Positions 35,939 to 43,482 of a DNA stretch of 64,000 nt are shown piece after piece. Position 1 is the first letter of the stretch. Each line of letters starts with the position of its first letter. This DNA is from CAYPPG01 sp964412555. Lineage in GTDB: Bacteria; Hinthialibacterota; Hinthialibacteria; Hinthialibacterales; Hinthialibacteraceae. The translations under genes were made by a program, and so were the position numbers. The DNA lies in contig CAYPPG010000011.1 of the NCBI GenBank assembly GCA_964412555.1, positions 74,965 through 138,964 on the forward strand, written 5' to 3'. The notes under the pieces were generated by a model that had not been told where the DNA came from, did no database searches, and saw nothing but the letters and a program-made list of their open reading frames with translations.

Positions 35939-36094
35939 CTTTAGCCCTGAAGGGGCGTAAGAGGATAGCCCAAGGGCAACGCCCTGGTGTACTTTAGCCC
36001 TGAAGGGGCATAAGAGGAAAGCCCAAGGGCAACGCCCTGGTGTACTTTAGCCCTGAAGGGGCATAAGAGGAAAGCCCAAGGGCAACGCCCTGGG
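35939..36094. repeat. 53-bp tandem repeat array, three units, inside the catabolic operon
   Basis: Units begin at 35939, 35992 and 36045, exactly 53 bases apart. Each holds AGCCCTGAAGGGGC and AAGGGCAACGCCCTGG hairpin cores. Related half-copies flank it (AGCCCTGTAGGCG at ~35912 and AGCCCTGTAAGGGC at ~36116). The array fills most of the 258-base space between the DRL-like gene and the kinase. Confidence 0.88.
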
Positions 36095-36159
36095 ATACGA
36101 TATATATAAAGGAAGAAGCCCTGTAAGGGCGAAAGAAATATTCCATGGGAGAAAACACC

Positions 36160-37662
36160 ATGTCACTCATCGGCTTCGACATCGGAACCACCGGCTGCAA
36201 AGCCATCGCCTTTCAAACGGACGGAACTATCCTCGCACACGCCCACCGCGAATATACCATCCAAACTCCCCACCCAACCTGGGCCGAACAAGACGCCGAA
36301 AACGTATTCCAATTGGCATGGCAATGCTTACAAGAGCTCGTTCCCAAAATCGCTCATTCCAATCCCCCAACCGCCATTGCCCTCTCCTGCCAAGGCGAGG
36401 CGATCATTCCCGTCGATGATAAAGGAAACCCCCTTCGTCCAGCGATCTTAGGCATGGATACCCGCACCGGTGAAGAAAACCGCTGGCTAACGGAAACCTT
36501 CGGCGCAGACACTCTCTTCCAACAAACCGGCATGCCCGTACACACTATCAACACCCTGCCAAAATTACTCTGGCTAAAAAAACATGAACCGGAGGTATTT
36601 AATAACGCTCATCAATTCCTGCTCTATGAAGACTTTTTTCTCCGCCGTCTCACCGGAAACGCCATAATCGGCCATTGCTTAGCCTCACGTACTCAAATGT
36701 ACGACCTGGCAAACCAAAATTGGGCCTATGATATTCTGGAAAAGTGTGGAATCGAACCTACCCGCTTGGCGCGTCTTGCACCGATGGATATTGCTCCCGT
36801 TGGAATCTTACTGCCGGAATGGAAACAAAAACTGGGCTTATCAAACGACGTCCATTTTGTCAGTGGCGGCCACGATCAAGCCTGCGCTGCATTAGGAAGC
36901 GGCGTGATTGAATCCGGCAAAGCCATGGTCTCCACCGGCACGGCAGAGGTCGTCGAAGTCGCCATGGATTCCCCCACACTGAGTGATGCTTTGCAAAAAG
37001 GCAATATATCCATCTACCGCCATGTTGTCCCCAATCTCTATCTGACCATGACGCTCAATCACAGCGGTGGTTTGCTTCTTCGATGGTTCCGGGATGAATT
37101 TTGCGAAAACCATATCGAGGAAGCAAAAGCAAAAAACATCGACACCTACGACCTGATCTTGAAGGACGCCCCCCAAGAACCCACATCCCTTTTCGTCCTC
37201 CCCCACTTCGCCGGCAGCGGAACTCCCTGGCTGGATACCGAATCCAAAGGAGCCATCTTAGGACTGACTTTTACCGATAATCGCGCGACCCTCGCCAAAG
37301 CGATCTTGGAAGGTCTCACCTTCGAACTGCGAATCAACCTGGATTTAATACGCCAATCCGGCATCAAAATAAAAGAACTTCACGCCGTCGGCGGCGGAGC
37401 CAAAAGCGCATTATGGCTCCAACTCAAAGCCGATATTTGCCAAATATCGCTACGGGTCCCTCAAGTAACCGAAGCCGCCTGCTTGGGAGCAGCACTGTTG
37501 GCCGGAACCGGAACCGGCATCTATCCCAACTTACAAACAGCGGTTACTCAAACCGACAAAATGAAAAAAGAGGTTGAACCAAATCCGTCACAAATGAATG
37601 CGTACCAAAAACGCTACGAAACCTACAGTAATATCTATCCCAAGATAAAAGAACTCTATTGA
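36160..37662 (+). CDS. FGGY-family carbohydrate kinase (xylulokinase-like)
   Basis: 500 residues from the ATG at 36160, 8 bases after GGGAG; an ATG at 36145 overlaps that site. The N-terminal FGGY domain shows GFDIGTTGCKA (phosphate loop) and the catalytic Asp in SGGHDQACAALG. The C-terminal domain shows GTPWLDTESKGAILGLT and the adenosine motif AVGGGAKSALWLQLKADI. FGGY kinases phosphorylate ketoses or polyols such as xylulose, erythritol or glycerol; substrate is not predictable. It is the last gene of the rightward cluster and ends 3 bases from the convergent ABC permease stop. Confidence 0.9.
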   Translation: MSLIGFDIGTTGCKAIAFQTDGTILAHAHREYTIQTPHPTWAEQDAENVFQLAWQCLQELVPKIAHSNPPTAIALSCQGEAIIPVDDKGNPLRPAILGMDTRTGEENRWLTETFGADTLFQQTGMPVHTINTLPKLLWLKKHEPEVFNNAHQFLLYEDFFLRRLTGNAIIGHCLASRTQMYDLANQNWAYDILEKCGIEPTRLARLAPMDIAPVGILLPEWKQKLGLSNDVHFVSGGHDQACAALGSGVIESGKAMVSTGTAEVVEVAMDSPTLSDALQKGNISIYRHVVPNLYLTMTLNHSGGLLLRWFRDEFCENHIEEAKAKNIDTYDLILKDAPQEPTSLFVLPHFAGSGTPWLDTESKGAILGLTFTDNRATLAKAILEGLTFELRINLDLIRQSGIKIKELHAVGGGAKSALWLQLKADICQISLRVPQVTEAACLGAALLAGTGTGIYPNLQTAVTQTDKMKKEVEPNPSQMNAYQKRYETYSNIYPKIKELY

Positions 37663-37665
37663 AAC

Positions 37666-38649
37666 TCACACCGTCTCTACACGAATCTTCTTCCGTTTCA
37701 ACGATTTCAAGTACCGATTCCGTTGGCTGTCGAGCAATACAGCAAGAAAAATGATCATACTGGTGACCAACGGATACACATAAGGATTCGCCTGCAAAAT
37801 CACCAAACCGTTATCAACGGTTTTGATCAATATAGCCCCCATGACCGTTCCCGGAAACACATTCCCTCGTCCGCCAAATAACGATGTCCCTCCCAGTACA
37901 GCAGCAGAAATCGCATCGAATTCCCGATTTTTCCCAAATTGCGGATTCACCGCCCCGGATTGCGCCAGAAGAATGAATCCGCCTACCGTTGCGCAAATCC
38001 CGCAAATGGTATAGACATAAAAAAGAATCCTTTCAGCGGGGATCCCCGCTTTCTTTGCCGCTTCCATATCATTTCCCACTGCATACACCTGCCGTCCGAA
38101 AGGCGTTCGTGTCAACACGAGATGAGCGGACAGCGTGATGAGCAGAAAAATCCAAACCGGCAACGGAATCATCGCAAAGGGAATGTTGGCAAACGTCAGC
38201 TTGTCCTGAATATTCATCGCTCGCGTCTGCGATACCCAAAGAGCTGTCCCCCGCCACAAAAAGAGCGCTGCCAACGTGACAATAAACGGCATCATCTTCA
38301 GCCGTGTGACAAAGAACCCATTCAGAAACCCACACACCAATCCAACCAAGATCGCCGCAACAATCGCTGCCGCCAATGGATACCCCGAATAAATTAATTT
38401 CCCGGAAATCGCTGCGCATAGAAACATCACCGAGCCGACAGACAAATCGATCCCAGCAGTCAACAAAACGAACGTCATCCCAATCGCTACGATTCCGATA
38501 GCGGATGTTTGTATGACGATATTCAACATATTGTCAATTTGGAAAAACCGCTCGGACATCATACTGAAAAAAAGCAGCACCAGCACAAACAACCAAATCG
38601 ACGCGTGTTCCAAAATAAACAATATCGCAGCCCGTTGATTGAACCTCAC
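37666..38649 (-). CDS. Sugar ABC transporter permease (RbsC type), second permease
   Basis: 327 residues, about 8-10 membrane spans. Family motifs LLTAGIDLSVGSVMFL, GFLNGFFVTRLKMMPFIVTLAALFLWRG and AAVLGGTSLFGGRGNVFPGT are clear. It starts with GTG overlapping the ATPase stop (GTGA at 38646-38649). It forms the membrane channel with the permease at 40171. It is the last gene of the importer operon. Confidence 0.92.
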   Translation of the reverse strand: MRFNQRAAILFILEHASIWLFVLVLLFFSMMSERFFQIDNMLNIVIQTSAIGIVAIGMTFVLLTAGIDLSVGSVMFLCAAISGKLIYSGYPLAAAIVAAILVGLVCGFLNGFFVTRLKMMPFIVTLAALFLWRGTALWVSQTRAMNIQDKLTFANIPFAMIPLPVWIFLLITLSAHLVLTRTPFGRQVYAVGNDMEAAKKAGIPAERILFYVYTICGICATVGGFILLAQSGAVNPQFGKNREFDAISAAVLGGTSLFGGRGNVFPGTVMGAILIKTVDNGLVILQANPYVYPLVTSMIIFLAVLLDSQRNRYLKSLKRKKIRVETV

Positions 38650-40163
38650 GATTGATCTTCTCCTAAAGCCGACCGCAGAATCATTTCTTGATTGAATTCA
38701 CTTCGATCATACACCCGCCGCATTTCCCCCTTGCGCATCACCAGAATCCGGTCGCACATCCCGATCAGTTCTTCGATTTCCGAAGAAATAAACAAAATCC
38801 CCCCTCCCTGTGCGGTAATCTCATTCATGGTTTTGTAAATTTCATATTTAGCCCCCACATCGATCCCGCGCGTCGGCTCATCCAAGATTAAAACAACCGG
38901 TTTCCGCAAAAGCCACTTTGCCAGCACCGCTTTCTGCTGGTTCCCCCCGCTTAAAGTTTTCGCGGCTTGTGTTTGGATATCCCTGCTCTGCAATCGAACC
39001 GTCTCGGCAATCGATTCAACATTTTCGTTCACGATTTGCGGAGAGAGAATCCCCAATCGGGCCGATGCCATTTCGGGTAACGAAGCCAAAGCGACATTAT
39101 CCCCGATCGACGCATTCATGAGCAAACCTTCCTCCCGCCGGTCTTCTGTCAGAAACGATAAACCGTTCTTGATTCGGTTGCGTACGGATTGCGATGTAAT
39201 TCCCGATTCGGATAAAACGATTCGGCCTTCCTGATAAGGATCCAATCCAAATAGTATCCGCGCCAGTTCCGTTCGCCCCGATCCCATCAACCCGGCGATC
39301 CCCAAAATTTCCCCCTGCCGCAAGTGAAACCGGATATCGTGCACGATTTCCGGATACGACAACGAATCCACTTCGAGCAACACTTCCTCTCCGATGTGCG
39401 CTTCCCATTCCGGAAACATTTGGCTCAGTTCCCGTCCAACCATCGCTGAAATGATACTCTGTGCTGTAAAAGTGGTTTTCGCCCCCTGCTTCACTAATTC
39501 ACCATCTCTCAGCACGACAATCTCATCACACAGGTGCATCACATCATCCAAAGCATGAGAGATATAAATCATCGCAATCCCTTGCGCTCGCAATTGATCG
39601 ATCAAATCGAATAATTTATCTTTCTCTTGCGAACTGAGCGATGTCGTTGGTTCATCGAAAATAATGATTTTCGCTTCGATGCTCAATGCCTTGGCAATTT
39701 CAACCAATTGACGTTCCCCCGCCGATAAATCCTCGATCAGCGCATTCGGAAAAACCGAGAGATTCACGGCTTCCAGAAGCGCTTTTGTATCGGATTGCAT
39801 CTTCTTGCCGTTGATCCACGGAATCCCCAGCCATTTCCGCTTGGGAAAATCATGAATAAAAATATTCTCGGCGATGCTAAGATTGGAAAACAAATTGAGT
39901 TCCTGATGGATAAACGCAATCCCGTTGGAATACGCATCGGAAGGAGTCGCAGGTGTATACGGCTCTCCATAAAGCGTCATCAGTCCTTCATCGGCAGCGA
40001 TGACGCCCCCCAAAATGTTCATCAACGTCGATTTCCCCGCGCCATTTTCACCGACGACACCGGTAATGTGCCCAGGACGCAAGGAAAAACTAATGTCCTT
40101 CAAAACGGGGACATTGAAGAATTTCTTTCCAATATGATCGAATGAAAGAATCGCTTCGCTCAT
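38646..40163 (-). CDS. Sugar ABC transporter ATPase (RbsA/MglA type, duplicated domains)
   Basis: 505 residues with two nucleotide-binding halves. The first has GENGAGKST, LSAGERQLVEIAKAL and IIIFDEPTTSLS. The second keeps a degenerate Walker A (GLMGSGRTELA), LSGGNQQKAVLAKWLL and VLILDEPTRGIDVGAKYEIY, as usual for this class. It powers monosaccharide uptake from the inner face of the membrane. It begins 7 bases after the upstream permease stop and overlaps the downstream permease by 4. Confidence 0.94.
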   Translation of the reverse strand: MSEAILSFDHIGKKFFNVPVLKDISFSLRPGHITGVVGENGAGKSTLMNILGGVIAADEGLMTLYGEPYTPATPSDAYSNGIAFIHQELNLFSNLSIAENIFIHDFPKRKWLGIPWINGKKMQSDTKALLEAVNLSVFPNALIEDLSAGERQLVEIAKALSIEAKIIIFDEPTTSLSSQEKDKLFDLIDQLRAQGIAMIYISHALDDVMHLCDEIVVLRDGELVKQGAKTTFTAQSIISAMVGRELSQMFPEWEAHIGEEVLLEVDSLSYPEIVHDIRFHLRQGEILGIAGLMGSGRTELARILFGLDPYQEGRIVLSESGITSQSVRNRIKNGLSFLTEDRREEGLLMNASIGDNVALASLPEMASARLGILSPQIVNENVESIAETVRLQSRDIQTQAAKTLSGGNQQKAVLAKWLLRKPVVLILDEPTRGIDVGAKYEIYKTMNEITAQGGGILFISSEIEELIGMCDRILVMRKGEMRRVYDRSEFNQEMILRSALGEDQS

Positions 40164-40170
40164 GGTTTTC

Positions 40171-41160
40171 TTAATTCGACGCGATCAGACGGTTGCGCAC
40201 TGCATCCAAAAACGCAGCCGCAAGGATAATCGCACCTTTGATGATCATAATAACGTAAAAAGATAAATTATTCATCGTCAATGTGTTCTCGATCAAAGTG
40301 ATAAACAAAACTCCGTAAATCGTCCACGGAATTTTCCCTTTTCCTCCGAATAAACTGGTCCCCCCGATAACCGCCGCCCCGATGACATTCAGCAGTTTGT
40401 CCCCGATATCCGTATTGCTGGAACCGAGACGGGATGTATAAATGATCGACGCTAATGCCGCACAAAAACCGCAAAACATATAGGTAAAAAGAATCGTCCG
40501 TTTGAGTGGCACACCGGATATATGAGCAGCCTTCGGATTATGACCGATGGCGTAAATCCAACGCCCCATGACGGTCCGGTTCAACACAAAAATGGCAATG
40601 ACAACGACCACGACTGCAATGAAAAAAGGGTAGGGAACTCCATAAAACGATCCCCAATCGATCTCATCAAACAGCACCGGAAAATTCGAGATGTTATTAG
40701 ATAAAATGTTATGCGCTTTCGTGAACCAGTTCGAATACCAAACCGCCAATCCTTCGAAAAAAATCATGGTGGTGAGAGTCACGATAAACGCCGGCATCTC
40801 CAAAAACGCAATCGCCGCCCCGTTCAGGAAGCCAATGAACACTCCAATCGCCAACATCACCACGATGGCCGCCGGAACCGCAAGTGAAGAACCGGCCAAA
40901 AAGCCCTGATCAAGCGTCATGATCGACGCCCCGGTCACGCTGGTAATCGCGATGATCGACATCACCGACAAATCGATCCCCGCCGTAATCAGCACATACG
41001 TCTGCCCGACCGCTACGATCAACAATGGCAGCATATTCGAAAAGATATTCTGCAAATTACGGGAGGAAGCTAATTGAGATTCAAAAGGAACCAGGAGCAA
41101 AAAGTAAAAAATGCTGACATAGAGGATAAAATATTCCGAAAGAAAGATTTTTTTTATCAA
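40171..41160 (-). CDS. Sugar ABC transporter permease (RbsC type), first permease
   Basis: 329 residues, multi-span, with VLITAGIDLSVMSIIAITSVTGA, GFLNGAAIAFLEMPAFIVTLTTMIFFEGLAVWYSNW and AAVIGGTSLFGGKGKIPWTIYG. The start is TTG with GAGG 8 bases upstream. It pairs with the permease at 37666; two different permeases flanking one ATPase is a common layout in autoinducer- and erythritol-type importers. Confidence 0.92.
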   Translation of the reverse strand: MIKKIFLSEYFILYVSIFYFLLLVPFESQLASSRNLQNIFSNMLPLLIVAVGQTYVLITAGIDLSVMSIIAITSVTGASIMTLDQGFLAGSSLAVPAAIVVMLAIGVFIGFLNGAAIAFLEMPAFIVTLTTMIFFEGLAVWYSNWFTKAHNILSNNISNFPVLFDEIDWGSFYGVPYPFFIAVVVVVIAIFVLNRTVMGRWIYAIGHNPKAAHISGVPLKRTILFTYMFCGFCAALASIIYTSRLGSSNTDIGDKLLNVIGAAVIGGTSLFGGKGKIPWTIYGVLFITLIENTLTMNNLSFYVIMIIKGAIILAAAFLDAVRNRLIASN

Positions 41161-41204
41161 TCGAACAACCTCTTACGGCATAACGCGGATAAAGCGGCAT
41201 GATA

Positions 41205-42242
41205 TCACGCCTGCGGTTTGAACTGCGCACCCCACATGCGGGACGCTTTTTCTTCCAGATTTTCTTGATGAATGACAAAACCCGGATCTTTGATAATCGG
41301 CGCAACCTCTTTCCCCGCCCGAAGATCAACAATTGCCTGGACCGCTTGTTCACTTTCGAAAAACATATCCTGCACCCCATCCGCGTCCAGATAGCCGTCT
41401 ACCATCATTTGATACGCCGTGTTATCCCCATCGAATCCCGCCAGCATCACATGGCCTTCTTCTCCGATCTTGTGATATTTCCCGGCCGTTTTCAGAACCT
41501 GAACAATAGCCGGAAGATGCAGATCGGATGAGGTAAATATAAAATCGATCTCCGGATGTGCCTGCATCGCGTTCGTCATCCGCGCCAGCGCCTTTTCGTT
41601 ATCCCACTCGGTCGGAACCTGGGCGGTATCTTCTATGACATCGGGATTTGCCCGGATCACATCGAAATATCCGTCCCGCCGTTTGATGGAATTGTCATCC
41701 CCCAAATCGCCAATGAGAATCATTCCCTTATACTTCTTCCCCCTCTCCTTTGCCTTCTCGACCATATACTGAATAGTGTCCTTGGTGATTTGATAATTGT
41801 CGGCAACTACGGTGACCGACTCAGTATCACTCTTGGCCGGAGGCCGGTTATACAGCACCACTGGAATATCGGCGCGGTTGCAGCTGCGAATCATATTCAA
41901 CACGCTCTGCCCGTCTTTCGGAGCGATAATGATTCCATCCACCCCCTGCGCAATAAAATTGTTGACCTGCTCCAATTGCCGGTTGGCATCGTTATCGGCA
42001 ACCGCCTGCAGCATTTCATAGCCTCTCTTCTTCAATTCCGCTTCCATCGTCTTGATGCTGGCCACCCAATACTCGGTCTGCAGCGTATCGAACGCCACCC
42101 CAATGGTCAACGGCCTCTCCCCCGAATCCCCACAAGACTGAAACAAAGCAGTTCCAGCCGCCAACGACAATCCCGAAGCCGAAATCTGCCGAAGAAATCT
42201 TCGGCGATGAATAACTCGATTAGTATGTTGAATCCGTTTCAC
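41205..42242 (-). CDS. Periplasmic sugar-binding protein of the ABC importer (ribose-binding-type)
   Basis: 345 residues from a GTG preceded by GGGGAGAGG; the longer open frame runs into palindromic repeats and is rejected. The signal RRRFLRQISASGLSLAAGTALFQSCG combines a twin-Arg pattern with a lipobox-like end (FQSC), so it may be a Tat lipoprotein. The mature part has the periplasmic-binding fold: LTIGVAFDTLQTEYW, NFIAQGVDGIIIAPKDGQS, IPVVLYNRPP, ILIGDLGDDNSIKRRDGYFDVI and ADGVQDMFFESEQAV. First gene of the importer operon. Confidence 0.9.
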   Translation of the reverse strand: MKRIQHTNRVIHRRRFLRQISASGLSLAAGTALFQSCGDSGERPLTIGVAFDTLQTEYWVASIKTMEAELKKRGYEMLQAVADNDANRQLEQVNNFIAQGVDGIIIAPKDGQSVLNMIRSCNRADIPVVLYNRPPAKSDTESVTVVADNYQITKDTIQYMVEKAKERGKKYKGMILIGDLGDDNSIKRRDGYFDVIRANPDVIEDTAQVPTEWDNEKALARMTNAMQAHPEIDFIFTSSDLHLPAIVQVLKTAGKYHKIGEEGHVMLAGFDGDNTAYQMMVDGYLDADGVQDMFFESEQAVQAIVDLRAGKEVAPIIKDPGFVIHQENLEEKASRMWGAQFKPQA

Positions 42243-42272
42243 TTTTCCTCTCCCCCATCGATCAAACGGTAC

Positions 42273-42361
42273 GCCGGCATCCTGCCGGCTTTTCTTGCAC
42301 AAATCACGTATCGCCGGCATCCTGCCGGCTTTTCCAAAAATCATGCCGCCGAGACGGCGGC
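42273..42361. repeat. Three hairpin-forming palindromes in the importer leader
   Basis: GCCGGCATCCTGCCGGC occurs at 42273-42289 and 42313-42329, then GCCGCCGAGACGGCGGC at 42345-42361. All lie between the operator at 42391 and the GTG start at 42242, so they would form successive hairpins in the untranslated leader. Confidence 0.8.
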
Positions 42362-42390
42362 GTTACAAACATGAAAAGGACCTCGATATC

Positions 42391-42415
42391 GAACATTTGT
42401 TCGATAGTGAACAAT
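42391..42415. promoter_or_regulatory. Putative operator of the SorC-type regulator, site 2 (ABC importer)
   Basis: Starts with the palindrome GAACATTTGTTC, then G, a 4-base spacer, and TGAACAAT. It equals the reverse complement of 31633-31657 except for three of the four spacer bases. It lies about 150 bases before the binding-protein gene. Confidence 0.75.
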
Positions 42416-42712
42416 GATTCAAGATAAAGAAAAAACGATTTCCCGTCAAGCCATAACAGTCACCCTCTTTGAAACTACTATGCCCAGCGGTCCGGGCTGA
42501 ACTCATGAATATGTTTCGAAGAGTTTGATGAAGTCAGAAGGCCATGAATCGGCTATCAAAGTGAAGCATACGGCAAAATTTAGAGATCAGCGAGGTCGAT
42601 ACAAAATTCTCTCAATTCCTCTTGTTAAGGGGGGATTCGACTTCACAGTGAATCGTTTCTCTGATCGGATGGGCAACGCGTTGCTTTAAGCCTGTCCTAC
42701 AACATTCTCTTG
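42416..42712. other. Stretch without a convincing gene
   Basis: A 53-codon plus-strand frame (42528-42689) has a protein-like reading (IKVKHTAKFRDQRG, LVKGGFDFTVNRFSD) but only a weak ribosome site and no recognised relative. It may be a gene remnant. No other structure was seen. Confidence 0.35.
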
Positions 42713-43135
42713 CTATTTCCCTTTAAACCAAGGGCAAAAATGAAACACAAAACGCTCCACTGTACTCCATGGCGGCACACGAACCCCGAATCGCTCCCGG
42801 GTCAATTTTTGGACAATGGCATATTCGTTGAAACGAAAACAGATATCCCCCAAGCGGAACACTTCCCATTCTTTTTTATGCTTGGAATTCGGAGAGAGTA
42901 TCGAAATTTTCTTACCGGAATGAAACAGTTGAAAGCCGTGAAACTCTCCTTCCTGTCCATTCTTTTCTCTTTTGCGCACGGTCCAATTTTGAGTTAAGCG
43001 AAAATATTCTTCATTCATCTCCGGATCGTGCCATGACGGAAATTCAAAAAGCAAATAATGAATCGGGACGGGCGCGGTAAAATCGACTTTCCCCTGCTCG
43101 GTAAAAAATTGTAATGGATTATCAGGTAAAGACAT
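42713..43135 (-). CDS. Uncharacterised 140-residue protein
   Basis: Not recognised. AGGA lies 7 bases before the ATG, and the composition is protein-like throughout. The sequence is rich in aromatic residues (FEFPSWHDPEMNEEYFRLTQNWTVRKR, HGFQLFHSGKKISILSPN, VPPWSTVERFVFHFCPWF), with no signal peptide or membrane span. It may be a small soluble beta-rich protein. It stands alone between the importer leader and a repeat cluster. Confidence 0.55.
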   Translation of the reverse strand: MSLPDNPLQFFTEQGKVDFTAPVPIHYLLFEFPSWHDPEMNEEYFRLTQNWTVRKREKNGQEGEFHGFQLFHSGKKISILSPNSKHKKEWEVFRLGDICFRFNEYAIVQKLTRERFGVRVPPWSTVERFVFHFCPWFKGK

Positions 43136-43186
43136 TCGTGATTCCTATTCAAAACGCTTTTTAGTTTTTCTTGAAAAAATTGTGAT

Positions 43187-43333
43187 GCTGACATCCTGTC
43201 TGCACAACTCACATATGCGTGACATCCTGTCTGCACATTTCACATATGCGTGTTATTGTGGTGCAGACATCCTGTCTGCACATCTCATATATTCATATCG
43301 TACCGGTAGGGGCGGTTCGCGAACCGCCCCTAC
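43187..43333. repeat. Cluster of GACATCCTGTC palindromes and one perfect 28-bp palindrome
   Basis: GCTGACATCCTGTCTGC (43187-43203), GACATCCTGTCTGCAC (43221-43236) and GTGCAGACATCCTGTCTGCAC (43261-43281) are interspersed with CATATGCG or CATCTCATATATTC. A perfect 28-bp palindrome (43306-43333; half-site GTAGGGGCGGTTCG) follows. All lie in the spacer before the tandem hydrolase gene. Confidence 0.85.
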
Positions 43334-43482
43334 ACCCGCACATCTCATATATTCGTGTCGCTGTCCATAGACATTGTGATAACATTTCATTTATTCTATC
43401 ACAAAGCGAGAAATTACGGGATAGGGATTCCTGGAAGTCTTCCATCTCGAGTAAATCTGCGTACATGAAAAGGAGAATAACC

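Noticed and set aside
35939..36094. Possible CRISPR array or attachment site
   Set aside because: Same reason: constant 53-bp units without spacers; no integrase gene nearby.
42528..42689. 53-codon plus-strand frame as a gene
   Set aside because: Weak ribosome site and no recognised relative; kept only as a note on the gene-poor stretch.
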